Shown here: positions 26,980 to 35,527 of the stretch, piece by piece
Numbering within the stretch: the first letter of the stretch is position 1
Layout of the letters: every line of letters begins with the position of its first letter
Source of the DNA: Amylibacter sp. IMCC11727
Lineage (GTDB): Bacteria; Pseudomonadota; Alphaproteobacteria; Rhodobacterales; Rhodobacteraceae
DNA: 64,000 bases
NCBI RefSeq assembly: GCF_029854195.1
Contig: NZ_CP122960.1
Location: forward strand, 2,300,001 to 2,364,000
Direction of reading: 5' to 3'
Position numbers and translations under genes: made by a program
The notes under the pieces: model-generated
What the model was told of the DNA's origin: nothing
Databases searched by the model: none
What the model saw: only the letters and a program-made list of their open reading frames with translations

Positions 26980-28646
26980 TGTACAGCTATTCAGAATTTG
27001 ATCACGCGTTCATCAAAGAGCGCAACAAACAGTTCCGCGCCCAAGTGGAACGCCGTATCGACGGCAGCCTGACCGAAGACGAGTTCAAGCCACTGCGCTT
27101 GATGAACGGGCTTTACCTGCAATTGCATGCCTACATGCTGCGTGTGGCCATTCCATACGGCACACTCAACAGCGGGCAAATGCGGCAGTTGGCATTGATT
27201 GCCGAGAAGTTTGACAAAGGTTATGGCCATTTCACAACGCGCCAGAACATTCAGTTCAATTGGCCAAAACTGCGTGATGTGCCCGATATCCTCGACGCAT
27301 TGGCCGAGGTGGAAATGCACGCCATTCAAACCTCTGGCAACTGTGTACGCAACGTGACCGCCGATCACTTTGCAGGGGCAGCGGCGGATGAAATCGCCGA
27401 CCCGCGCCCAACGGCAGAATTGCTGCGGCAATGGTCCACAGACCACCCTGAGTTCGCCTTTTTAGGGCGGAAGTTCAAAATTGCGGTAACTGGATCAGAA
27501 ACAGATCGCGCGGTGACCAAAGCTCACGACATTGGCCTACGCATGGTGCGCAATGATGCAGGCGAAGCAGGCTACGAAGTGATCGTAGGGGGCGGTTTGG
27601 GCCGCACACCGATGATTGGCAAAGTCCTTCGCGATTTCCTGCCCGTAGAAGATTTGCTGCCATATGTCGAAAGCATTTTGCAAATCTATAACCGTCTAGG
27701 CCGCCGCGATAACAAATACAAAGCGCGGATCAAAATCACAGTACATGAAAATGGGATTGAGACCATTCGCGACCTCGTTGAAGAGCGGTTTACAATCCAA
27801 CGAGCAGCCTTCGGTGGGTATGACCAAAAGCTGTTTGCTGAGATCAAAAAGGCATTTGCTGCGCCGGCCTTTATCAGCGCATCCCTCGACGGGTTTCTTG
27901 ATGCACAAAACAAAGATGGCGCGTTCCGCTCTTGGGTAGATACAAACCTATCTGCGCACCGCGAGGCGGATTATTCCATCGTCACAATTTCGATCAAAGC
28001 CCATGGGCAAACCCCAGGCGATGCAACCGCAGACCAAATGCGCGTCTTGGCGGATATTGCCGAAGAGTTCGGACACAACGAACTGCGGATTAGCCACGAG
28101 CAGAACGTGATCCTGCCCCATGTGCATAAATCCCATTTGCCCGCCATTTATGCGCGGCTGAAAGAGGCAGGCTTGGCCACCGCAAATATCGGGCTGATTT
28201 CCGACATTATCGCCTGCCCGGGTATGGATTACTGTGCGCTGGCAACCGCACGCTCTATCCCCGTGGCGCAACAGATCGCAACACGGTTTGACGAGCTGAA
28301 ATTGGAGCATGATATCGGTGCGTTGAAAATCAAGATTTCAGGCTGCATCAATGCCTGTGGGCACCACCATGTGGGCCACATCGGCATTCTGGGCTTGGAT
28401 CGGGCTGGCGTGGAAAACTATCAGATCACGCTGGGCGGTGACGGTACAGAAACCGCAACCATTGGTGAACGCGCAGGACCTGGTTTTGCCTATGACGAAA
28501 TCGTGCCAGCCATTGAGCGGTTGATCTACGCCTACCTCGACATTCGAGACAGCGAAGAAGAGACCTTTTTGCAAACCTATCGTCGTGTTGGACTGGAGCC
28601 ATTCAAATTGGCGCTCTACCCCGAACAGCAAATCGCAGCGGAGTAA
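26979..28646 (+). CDS. cysI: Sulfite reductase hemoprotein (nitrite/sulfite reductase type)
   Basis: A 555-residue siroheme and [4Fe-4S] enzyme that reduces sulfite to sulfide. The cluster and siroheme cysteines are visible as C-x5-C at about residues 413 and 419 (CPGMDYC) and C-x3-C at about 456 and 460 (SGCINACGHHH). Two ferredoxin-like half-domains and duplicated reductase domains give the normal length. The electron donor is probably ferredoxin or the fpr gene product at the operon end; there is no CysJ flavoprotein here. Confidence 0.94.
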   Translation: MYSYSEFDHAFIKERNKQFRAQVERRIDGSLTEDEFKPLRLMNGLYLQLHAYMLRVAIPYGTLNSGQMRQLALIAEKFDKGYGHFTTRQNIQFNWPKLRDVPDILDALAEVEMHAIQTSGNCVRNVTADHFAGAAADEIADPRPTAELLRQWSTDHPEFAFLGRKFKIAVTGSETDRAVTKAHDIGLRMVRNDAGEAGYEVIVGGGLGRTPMIGKVLRDFLPVEDLLPYVESILQIYNRLGRRDNKYKARIKITVHENGIETIRDLVEERFTIQRAAFGGYDQKLFAEIKKAFAAPAFISASLDGFLDAQNKDGAFRSWVDTNLSAHREADYSIVTISIKAHGQTPGDATADQMRVLADIAEEFGHNELRISHEQNVILPHVHKSHLPAIYARLKEAGLATANIGLISDIIACPGMDYCALATARSIPVAQQIATRFDELKLEHDIGALKIKISGCINACGHHHVGHIGILGLDRAGVENYQITLGGDGTETATIGERAGPGFAYDEIVPAIERLIYAYLDIRDSEEETFLQTYRRVGLEPFKLALYPEQQIAAE

Positions 28647-28648
28647 TC

Positions 28649-29383
28649 ATGCCCTTTGAAAGTGCATATCTGAGCGTGCCTGAACGGGTGGAGTTAATGA
28701 ACTTCCGCTATCGCAACCACGCGGCCATCCCTGTGCTTGGCGCGACACTCAGCGATCCGTTTATCGGGAAAATCGCACTGGTGTCGTCCTTCGGCGCAGA
28801 AAGCGTGGTGCTTTTGCATTTGGTTTCATTGATCAAGCCCGACACCCCCGTAATCATGATCGACACTGAAATGCTCTTTCCCGAAACGTTGGATTATCAG
28901 GCAGAGGTTGCGGATCGTTTAAACCTTACGGATGTGCGGATCATTCGGGCCCCATCGAAAACCGTTGCGGAAGTGGACCCAGACGGCACATTGCACCAAT
29001 CCGATCCCGATGCCTGTTGCGCCCTGCGCAAAACCGAACCTTTGCAGGCAACGCTGGAAGAGTTCGACGGCTGGATTACGGGGCGCAAACGCTATCAAAA
29101 CGGGCAGCGCAAGGACTTGGACCTGTTCGAGGTGGACACGGATCACCGCTTCAAGATCAATCCCTTGGCCCATTGGCGGCAACAAGATTTGACGACTTAT
29201 ATGGAAAACAACGCCCTACCCCGCCATCCACTGGTGGCCAAAGGCTATCCATCAATTGGGTGCGCTCCCTGCACCAGTCCTGTCGCGGCAGGCGAAGATC
29301 CCCGATCAGGACGCTGGCGTGGGCAAGACAAAGTAGAATGCGGAATACATTTCGGGGCCGATGGCACCGTCGTAAGAGGATAA
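28649..29383 (+). CDS. cysH: Adenylyl-sulfate / PAPS reductase, Fe-S type
   Basis: A 244-residue PAPS-reductase-fold enzyme. The presence of a CC pair in DACCALRKTEPL, a CxxC in GCAPCTSP and the catalytic ECGIH near the C-terminus marks the [4Fe-4S] assimilatory type, which in many bacteria accepts APS. The nucleotide loop is VSSFGAESVVLLHL. It starts 2 nt after cysI and is followed immediately by the DUF934 gene. Confidence 0.94.
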   Translation: MPFESAYLSVPERVELMNFRYRNHAAIPVLGATLSDPFIGKIALVSSFGAESVVLLHLVSLIKPDTPVIMIDTEMLFPETLDYQAEVADRLNLTDVRIIRAPSKTVAEVDPDGTLHQSDPDACCALRKTEPLQATLEEFDGWITGRKRYQNGQRKDLDLFEVDTDHRFKINPLAHWRQQDLTTYMENNALPRHPLVAKGYPSIGCAPCTSPVAAGEDPRSGRWRGQDKVECGIHFGADGTVVRG

Positions 29384-29386
29384 GTG

Positions 29387-29821
29387 ATGACAAACGTAAT
29401 CGTGCAAGACACTGGCTTTGTGACAGATGATTGGTCGGGTCCCCTTTTGGATTGGGATGTGGCCACCCAAGGGGGTGCTGACCCTGATGCAGGCTATGGC
29501 CTTGATGTGCCAAACACCGTGACAGCGGAACAGTTGAAACCCTATTTCAATTCTGTGTCGATGATCCGTGTATCGTTTCCAAATTCTGCGGATGGGCGAG
29601 GGTTTTCCATCGCGCGGACGCTGCGGCTGTTGGGATATACGGGCCGTTTGCGGGCGCATGGGCATGTGCTGGCGGATCAATACACAATGGCACGGCGTGT
29701 TGGGTTTGATGAGGTTGAAATTGATGCAGCGCTTGCCGAACGACAGCCCGAAGATCAATGGTTGGCACGGGCCAATTGGCAAGACCATGGCTATCTGCAG
29801 CGTTTGCAAGCCAGCGCCTAA
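29387..29821 (+). CDS. DUF934 domain protein of the sulfite reduction operon
   Basis: A 144-residue protein of the DUF934 family, constantly found with cysI and cysH in proteobacteria and proposed as an accessory factor of sulfite or sulfate reduction. Core segments are VSFPNSADGRGFSIARTLR and RLRAHGHVLADQYTMARRVGFDEVEI. The ATG at 29387 has an AGGA site in range; a GTG one codon upstream is the alternative. It is 63 nt before fpr. Confidence 0.92.
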   Translation: MTNVIVQDTGFVTDDWSGPLLDWDVATQGGADPDAGYGLDVPNTVTAEQLKPYFNSVSMIRVSFPNSADGRGFSIARTLRLLGYTGRLRAHGHVLADQYTMARRVGFDEVEIDAALAERQPEDQWLARANWQDHGYLQRLQASA

Positions 29822-29840
29822 ACTCTCTCACATTCTAAAT

Positions 29841-29858
29841 TCGTTAGCACGCTAACGA
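29841..29858. promoter_or_regulatory. Perfect 8-bp inverted repeat upstream of fpr
   Basis: TCGTTAGC and GCTAACGA are separated by two bases. The site lies in the 63-nt gap between the DUF934 gene and fpr. The lack of a T-run makes a terminator unlikely; an operator or short intercistronic stem is more probable. Confidence 0.5.
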
Positions 29859-29884
29859 TTGACCTTTTCTAAGGAATAAGACAC

Positions 29885-30745
29885 ATGACGGATCAAACAC
29901 TCAACACGACAGAGGCGAAACCCGTGCCTGTACTACCTGACGCGCAAACCGTGACTTCGATCACCCACCACAATGACTGGCTGTTTTCATTTCGCGTGAC
30001 CCGCCCGCAATCCCTGCGGTTCCGCTCTGGCGAATTTGTAATGATTGGCCTGATGGGCGATCCGCACCCTGAAACAGGCAAACAAAAGCCCCTTTTGCGT
30101 GCGTATTCCATCGCCTCTCCCAGCTGGGATGACGAATTGGAATTCTATTCGATCAAGGTCCAAGACGGCCCCCTGACCAGCAAGTTGCAACACATTAAAG
30201 TGGGCGATCAGATCATTTTGCGCCCCAAACCCGTTGGTACGCTGGTTCTGGACGCATTGCTGCCTGGCAATCGCATGTATTTCGTCTGCACAGGCACAGG
30301 CATTGCGCCCTTTGCAAGCCTGATCCGCGATCCAGAGTTGTATGAGAAATACGACGAAGTGATTTTGGCGCACACCTGTCGGTACAAAAGCGAGCTGACC
30401 TATGGCGCGGATTTGGTGGCATCCCTTGCCGATGATCCGCTGATTGGCGAGTTTGTCGGCGACAAGCTGAAATACTACGCCACCACCACCCGCGAAGACA
30501 GCCCGCGCATGGGCCGCGTTACAGATCTTTTGCGCAATGGTACGATTGCGAAAGAGTTCGACCTCCCCCCGCTTGATCCCAAAACAGATCGCTTGATGGT
30601 ATGCGGGTCTATGGCGCTCAACCTTGATGTAAAAGACATCTGCGAGAGCGCTGGGATGACCGAGGGGTCGAATTCGATGCCTGCTGAGTTTGTGGTTGAA
30701 AAGGCCTTTGTGGGCGAAGGGGTTACTGAGAACTTTGACGGGTAA
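29885..30745 (+). CDS. fpr: Ferredoxin/flavodoxin--NADP reductase
   Basis: A 286-residue FAD enzyme that passes electrons between NADPH and ferredoxin. The FAD motif is RAYSIASPSWDDELEFYSIK near residue 74 and the NADP motif CTGTGIAPFASLIRDPELYE near 138. The C-terminus EFVVEKAFVGEG is typical of the bacterial FPR subclass. An AAGGA site precedes the ATG. As the last gene of the cysG-cysI-cysH run it is a sensible donor for the sulfite reductase. A terminator follows. Confidence 0.94.
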   Translation: MTDQTLNTTEAKPVPVLPDAQTVTSITHHNDWLFSFRVTRPQSLRFRSGEFVMIGLMGDPHPETGKQKPLLRAYSIASPSWDDELEFYSIKVQDGPLTSKLQHIKVGDQIILRPKPVGTLVLDALLPGNRMYFVCTGTGIAPFASLIRDPELYEKYDEVILAHTCRYKSELTYGADLVASLADDPLIGEFVGDKLKYYATTTREDSPRMGRVTDLLRNGTIAKEFDLPPLDPKTDRLMVCGSMALNLDVKDICESAGMTEGSNSMPAEFVVEKAFVGEGVTENFDG

Positions 30746-30774
30746 CGCTTTTAGGTTGAATTAGACGTTTAAAT

Positions 30775-30809
30775 TGGCTTCTCTGATGCAAATTGGAGGA
30801 GCCATTTTT
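30775..30809 (+). terminator. Terminator after fpr
   Basis: TGGCTTCTC pairs with GAGGAGCCA (one G-T pair) around an 11-13 nt loop and is followed by TTTTTG. It ends the cysG-fpr operon. Confidence 0.72.
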
Positions 30810-30825
30810 GTGGCGCTGAATTAAA

Positions 30826-31905
30826 TTGAAAAAATGGTTGCGCGCAAACTTATTTCGAAACTGGTTTGATGGATTAGTCACTGTTGCTTTGGTCTCTTTG
30901 CTTGGGTGGGCGGCGCTCGCAGTTTTCGAATGGGCTGTAGTGAACGCGGTATGGGATGCCGATTCTCAACTCCAATGCTATCAAATCATTCGAGAACGAC
31001 AGGGCAACGGTGAGAGTGGCGCCTGTTGGGCCGCCTTCAAGGGACGAAGTCTTCAGTTTGTTTTTGGTTTTTACCCCGAAGAGCTTTACTGGAGACCAAC
31101 GCTCGCCGTCAGTTTGCTGCCTTTCGCTTTGCTGCCAATATTCGTTCGATCTTTGTGCCAATATTTAATTTGGTTCACAGTTTGCTACCCAATAATTGCG
31201 TATGTTTTGATCTTCGGTGCGCTTGGGTTGGAAGAAGTGCCCATTTCTAAAATGGGTGGATTTATGTTGGTTTTGATGTTGGGCGTTGCCAGCAGCGGGA
31301 TCGCAGTTGCAGTGGGAATACTTCTAGCGCTGGGTCAAACATTTGGAATTTTACCCGCGCAGATGGTTATTAAGGCTATTGTCGCAGTGTTTGACCGCAT
31401 TCCAGTTGTCATTCTTTTGTATGTGGTGTTGGTGTTATTAAACTACATGTTGCCTCTTGGCTTTATAATCGACAGCTTTCCTAGGCTCCTGCTCGTTCTA
31501 GGCTTGGTATGCGCTGCACCCATTTCCAAGAAACTTGGAAACCATTTGGTTGCAATTCTTGCAGAAAATATCGAAGCAGCAACTTCTTTAGGATTTAGTC
31601 GAGCCAAGGCGTATTGGATTATTGTTTTTCCTGCAGCCTTCGCTCGTGCCTTGCCAAACATAATGGATGAACTGGCTGAAATGTTTCGACACATCGCAAT
31701 TGTTTCAATGCTTGGCTTCGCAAACCCGTTATTATTGGTGAACAACATTAGAGCTGACGTCTCCTGGAATGGTGTCTACCTAGAGCTATTTATTCCAGTC
31801 GCTATCGTTTTCTGGATCATGAGTTTCTCGCTAACATCGTATGGTAGTTATCTTAAACGGCGCATAGAATGGCGGTCAACACGCTTGATGGAGGAATACA
31901 ATTGA
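30826..31905 (+). CDS. Orphan polar amino-acid-type ABC permease (AapM/BztC-like)
   Basis: A 359-residue inner-membrane protein. The N-terminal layout, with WAVVNAVWDADSQLQCYQ and the YWRPTLAVSLLPFALLPIF stretch, resembles AapM/BztC permeases of general amino acid importers. The EAA loop EAATSLGFSRAKAYWIIVFP is present near residue 245, so it should contact an ATPase. No ATPase, binding protein or second permease gene is nearby. The start is a TTG, no in-frame ATG being available early. Base composition is more A+T-rich than neighbours, suggesting transfer. It overlaps the next start. Confidence 0.78.
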   Translation: MKKWLRANLFRNWFDGLVTVALVSLLGWAALAVFEWAVVNAVWDADSQLQCYQIIRERQGNGESGACWAAFKGRSLQFVFGFYPEELYWRPTLAVSLLPFALLPIFVRSLCQYLIWFTVCYPIIAYVLIFGALGLEEVPISKMGGFMLVLMLGVASSGIAVAVGILLALGQTFGILPAQMVIKAIVAVFDRIPVVILLYVVLVLLNYMLPLGFIIDSFPRLLLVLGLVCAAPISKKLGNHLVAILAENIEAATSLGFSRAKAYWIIVFPAAFARALPNIMDELAEMFRHIAIVSMLGFANPLLLVNNIRADVSWNGVYLELFIPVAIVFWIMSFSLTSYGSYLKRRIEWRSTRLMEEYN

Positions 31906-32780
31906 CCACCCTCACCACCGTCCCCCTGCACCCCAAGTTTGGCAAAATAGTCGAAGGTGTCGACCTGCGCGATGTCTCCGCCAGCAACCTTTACCCTGAA
32001 ATCCGCCAATTGTTTGAACACCACTCCGCCCTTTTGTTCCGAGCGCAATCCATCACCGATGCGGATCACACGCGGCTCGCCGAATTGTTCGGTCCGCTCG
32101 AAAACCGCGAGGCGATGGCGCAGGGTCGCGCTGTGAAATTTGCGGTGTCGCCCGTTTCCAACGAAACAGACAGCGGGGTGACAGATGCAAAGGCATTACA
32201 CACGCTGAATTTGCAGGCCAATATGTTGTGGCACACAGACAGTACGTTCTTGCCCATCCCTGCCCTTGTGAACCTGCTGACGGCGAAAGTTGTGCCTGAT
32301 GAGGGTGGGCAGACTGAGTTGGCCTCCACACGCGTTGGCTGGGCTGAAATGCCCACGCATCTAAAAGAGCCCCTAGAAAACGCGGTGATTTGGCACCGTC
32401 TATCCCATTCACGATCACAAATTTCGGCAGAACTGGGCGCAATGCCAGAAATGCGGCAATGGCCTGATCGACCATGGCGCGCGATTTGGCCAAATCCTGT
32501 GACAGGCGAAGAGGCGCTCTATATTGCGAGCCATGCTTTTGCGATCGAGGGCATGGGATTGGAGGAAGGCCAGGCCTTAATTTCAGAGGCAATCGCCTTT
32601 TGCACACAGGAAAAATACGTCTACTCCCACGAATGGGCGGTGGGTGATGTGCTGATCTGGGATGAACGCGCAATGTTACATCGTGGGCAACCTTGGCCCT
32701 ATGAACAGCCCCGCACATTGATGAGCATTTGTTGCTCTGTCACTGACAGCGATGGGCTGCAGTCTGTAAAAATTGTTTAA
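31902..32780 (+). CDS. TauD/TfdA family Fe(II)/2-oxoglutarate dioxygenase
   Basis: A 292-residue enzyme. It starts near PLHPKFGKIVEGVDLRDV, has the iron-binding HxD in LWHTDSTFLPIPAL and the distal His in MLHRGQPWPYEQPRTL. Relatives hydroxylate taurine, 2,4-D or other organic acids; the substrate here is unknown. A TTG at 31902 overlapping the permease stop and preceded by GGAGG is preferred; an ATG at 31869 lies inside the permease gene. Coupling to an orphan permease suggests that the permease carries its substrate. Confidence 0.82.
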   Translation: MTTLTTVPLHPKFGKIVEGVDLRDVSASNLYPEIRQLFEHHSALLFRAQSITDADHTRLAELFGPLENREAMAQGRAVKFAVSPVSNETDSGVTDAKALHTLNLQANMLWHTDSTFLPIPALVNLLTAKVVPDEGGQTELASTRVGWAEMPTHLKEPLENAVIWHRLSHSRSQISAELGAMPEMRQWPDRPWRAIWPNPVTGEEALYIASHAFAIEGMGLEEGQALISEAIAFCTQEKYVYSHEWAVGDVLIWDERAMLHRGQPWPYEQPRTLMSICCSVTDSDGLQSVKIV

Positions 32781-32966
32781 AAACAGAGCACTCAAGCGAT
32801 TTCCCGCTTAAATTTTGAATAATTTCTGACATCCTCTCGAAATGTTACAAGGGCTGAACTACGTGTTATACACGGCGATGTGAGTGGTATTTCAGTACTG
32901 CTCGTTGCTATCACTAACCCATCGCAAGACGCGATTAGGTAAAAAACCTCGGAGAGGAACTCGAAA

Positions 32967-33269
32967 ATGTCGAACACAGTAAAAACACTCGCAGTAGCGT
33001 CCGCAGTTGCAGCAGCAATGGTATCACACGCAAATGTTGCATCCGCTCAATCCAAAGAAAAATGCTACGGCGTAGCATTGGCTGGCCAAAACGGTTGTGC
33101 CGCTGGCCCAGGGACATCCTGCGCAGGGACATCCACAGTAGATTACCAAGGCAACGCTTGGTCTTTGGTTGCTGCGGGCACATGCGAAAGCATCGAATTG
33201 CCAGCAATGGCTGACGGTACAGCACGCAAAGGTTCAAAAGAAGTTCTGGATCGTGACATCCCGTCCTAA
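32967..33269 (+). CDS. bufA: Bufferin-type RiPP precursor (DUF2282, BufA1 family)
   Basis: A 100-residue precursor with a Sec signal peptide (about 1-28) and four core cysteines at residues 33, 44, 52 and 73, in EKCYGVALAGQNGCAAGPGT, SCAGTSTVDYQGNAW and AAGTCESIE. This is the DUF2282 pattern now known as bufferin, a periplasmic copper-binding peptide whose cysteines are modified by a DUF692 enzyme. The partner genes follow directly. An AGAGGAAC ribosome site precedes the ATG. The family match is strong; metal and modification in this strain are inferred. Confidence 0.9.
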   Translation: MSNTVKTLAVASAVAAAMVSHANVASAQSKEKCYGVALAGQNGCAAGPGTSCAGTSTVDYQGNAWSLVAAGTCESIELPAMADGTARKGSKEVLDRDIPS

Positions 33270-33282
33270 ACTTTGACACGAT

Positions 33283-33315
33283 CAAGGCGCAGCGCACGCA
33301 AGGTGCTGCGCCTTG
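33283..33315 (+). terminator. Intercistronic hairpin between bufA and bufB
   Basis: CAAGGCGCAGC and GCTGCGCCTTG form a perfect 11-bp stem with an 11-nt loop. Only a weak T-run (TTGTTC) follows, so it may be an attenuating or mRNA-stabilising stem rather than a full terminator. It would favour precursor mRNA over the maturation genes. Confidence 0.65.
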
Positions 33316-33346
33316 TTCACTAGGCCCACGATAGGGAATTTTCAAA

Positions 33347-34216
33347 ATGCTGGACGCACGCGCAGACAGACCTTCAACAGTCCCAAATCGGGCAGGTGTT
33401 GGCTTTAAAGCGCAGCATCTGGACGGTATTTTGAAAACGCCCGATACGGTTGGGTGGCTGGAAATCCACGCCGAAAACTATATGGGAGATGGCGGACGCC
33501 CAATTGCGCAGTTGCGCCACCTTCGCGAACAATTCCCAATTTCCTGTCATGGCGTTGGCCTGTCTATCGGGGCCGAAGGTCCGCTCGACGCGGATCACCT
33601 CGCCCGCTTGAAAAAGCTGGTGGATTGGCTTGAACCAGGGCTGTTTTCCGAACACTTAGCATGGTCCACCCATGACACCCACTTTTTAAACGATCTGCTG
33701 CCTGTGCCGTATACGCAGGCGGTTGTGGATCAGGTGGTGCGCCACATTGATCAGGTGCAAGACACCGTAGGGCGCCAAATGCTTTTGGAAAACCCTTCAA
33801 CGTATGTAGCCTTTGCCGAAAGCGATCGGTCCGAGATTGATTTCCTGACCGAAGTCGCCAAGCGTTCAGGCTGTGGCTTGTTGTTGGATGTGAACAATGT
33901 GTTTGTGTCCGCCACCAACCAAAACTATTCCCCTGAAGGCTACATCGACGCGTTTCCCACTGAATTTGTTGGGGAAATTCATCTTGGCGGCCATGAAGAG
34001 GACGCAGATGATCACGGCGCAACGCTGTTGATCGACAGCCATTCACGCGAAGTGGTTGATCCCGTTTGGGCCTTGTATGAATACACATTGGCCAAAGCAG
34101 GGCCCCGCCCCACACTGATCGAATGGGATAATGATATCCCAGAATGGGATGTTTTGGCCGCTGAAATGACCCGCGCGGACAAAATTCTGTCTGCTCAGCC
34201 CGTGGCTGCGGTATGA
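33347..34216 (+). CDS. bufB: Bufferin maturation enzyme, DUF692/MNIO family
   Basis: A 289-residue TIM-barrel enzyme of the multinuclear non-heme iron oxidative family. Iron-ligand regions are visible: EIHAENYMGDGG, LFSEHLAWSTHDTHF, LLLDVNNVFVSATNQN, EIHLGGHEEDADDHG and LIEWDNDIPEW. In bufferin systems this enzyme converts core cysteines into thiooxazole-type heterocycles with the help of the DUF2063 partner. It follows bufA and overlaps bufC by 4 nt. Confidence 0.92.
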   Translation: MLDARADRPSTVPNRAGVGFKAQHLDGILKTPDTVGWLEIHAENYMGDGGRPIAQLRHLREQFPISCHGVGLSIGAEGPLDADHLARLKKLVDWLEPGLFSEHLAWSTHDTHFLNDLLPVPYTQAVVDQVVRHIDQVQDTVGRQMLLENPSTYVAFAESDRSEIDFLTEVAKRSGCGLLLDVNNVFVSATNQNYSPEGYIDAFPTEFVGEIHLGGHEEDADDHGATLLIDSHSREVVDPVWALYEYTLAKAGPRPTLIEWDNDIPEWDVLAAEMTRADKILSAQPVAAV

Positions 34217-34962
34217 CTGTCGGTCAATCCGCGTTTACTCAGGCGTTGCTGGACCCCGATCTGGCAATTCCAAACGGCTTGGTCGATCCAGAAGGACGGC
34301 CCGCAGGCAAACGGTTTAATGTCTATCGCAACAACGTCATTGTCAGCCTGATTGATGCCATGGAAACCGCGTTTCCTGTCATTCAAATGTTGATCGGTGC
34401 CGAGAATTTTCGCAATCTTTCAGGGCTTTATGTGCGTCAACACCCGCCAGAAAACCCGATGCTGATGTTTTACGGCGGCGCGTTTCCTGCATTTCTGGAA
34501 GCTTTCGAGCCGCTGGCACATGTGCCCTATCTCGCCGATGTGGCGCGGCTTGAACTGGCGCGGCGTGCAGCCTATCACAGCGCGGATGCAACACCCGTTG
34601 CAGGTGACGCTCTTGGGACAATTGCCCCAGATGCCTTGATGAACACGCGTATGAAGCTGGCTCCGTCCCTTCATATTATCGCAAGCCCTTATCCCATTGC
34701 CTCGATCTGGCACTTCAACATGACCGAAGGAGCTGGGAAACCACCTGCCGTTGGGGAAACGGTAATGATCACCCGCCCTGCCCTCGATCTGGATATGCAG
34801 GTTATTGGCGTGGATCAGGCAGCTTTTTTGACCACCTTACATGCAGGCGAAACGCTGGGTTCTGCGTTTGAAGCCGCCACACAAACAGATGATGGGTTCG
34901 ACTTGTCAGCTGCAATCGTTCTGATGCTGCAATCAGACATAATAACAGACTTAAAATCGTGA
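34213..34962 (+). CDS. bufC: Bufferin maturation partner, DUF2063/HvfC-type
   Basis: A 249-residue protein with the DUF2063 N-terminal domain: FTQALLDPDLAIPNGLVDPE, RFNVYRNNVIVSLIDAMETA and FPVIQMLIGAENFR. In MNIO pathways this partner binds the precursor leader and delivers it to the DUF692 enzyme. The ATG overlaps the bufB stop (ATGA), implying fixed stoichiometry. A helical C-terminal part follows after about residue 100. Confidence 0.9.
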   Translation: MTVGQSAFTQALLDPDLAIPNGLVDPEGRPAGKRFNVYRNNVIVSLIDAMETAFPVIQMLIGAENFRNLSGLYVRQHPPENPMLMFYGGAFPAFLEAFEPLAHVPYLADVARLELARRAAYHSADATPVAGDALGTIAPDALMNTRMKLAPSLHIIASPYPIASIWHFNMTEGAGKPPAVGETVMITRPALDLDMQVIGVDQAAFLTTLHAGETLGSAFEAATQTDDGFDLSAAIVLMLQSDIITDLKS

Positions 34963-34972
34963 GGGACACGAA

Positions 34973-35527
34973 ATGACTGCAATCACAAACTTATACAATT
35001 CGATCATGGGGCTGGTGCTTAAAGCACTTGGTGACTGGTTTTTACCCACATTTGCGAGGTTTTCTTTCGCAGCCGTGTTGCTGATGTATTTCTGGAACTC
35101 TGCCAAAACCAAACTTGGCGATGGGCTCTTTGGCTTTCTGAGCCCGTCTGACAATGCGTACATTCAGATGTTTCCCAAAACGGTAGAAGCCTTGGGCTAT
35201 GACACCAGCCAACTGGGTGTGTTTCACTGGCTGGTTGCCGTCAGCGGCACGGTTGCGGAATTTATCCTGCCTTTGCTGATCGTCATTGGCCTGTTCACAC
35301 GACTTGCGGCCATTGGCATGATCGGATTTGTCTTTGTGCAAAGCGTTGTTGATGTTTATGGCCACGGCGTCGGTGGGAAAGACATTGGCGGTTGGTTCGA
35401 CGGTCCATCCGGCGCTTTGATCCTCGATCAACGTCTGCTTTGGGTCGTACTGTTCGCCATCATGATCGTCAAAGGTGCTGGCCCTCTGTCTGTGGATCGT
35501 ATCCTAGCCAAGCCCGCCGAAGACTAA
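34973..35527 (+). CDS. DoxX family membrane protein of the bufferin operon
   Basis: A 184-residue protein with about four membrane segments (FSFAAVLLMYFWNSAKTKL; FILPLLIVIGLFTRLAAIGM; GFVFVQSVVDVYGHGV; LLWVVLFAIMIVKGAG). DoxX proteins are common as the last gene of bufferin operons; a role in quinone or redox supply is possible but unproven. It starts 10 nt after bufC and its end overlaps the convergent ArsC-family gene by 4 nt. Confidence 0.88.
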   Translation: MTAITNLYNSIMGLVLKALGDWFLPTFARFSFAAVLLMYFWNSAKTKLGDGLFGFLSPSDNAYIQMFPKTVEALGYDTSQLGVFHWLVAVSGTVAEFILPLLIVIGLFTRLAAIGMIGFVFVQSVVDVYGHGVGGKDIGGWFDGPSGALILDQRLLWVVLFAIMIVKGAGPLSVDRILAKPAED

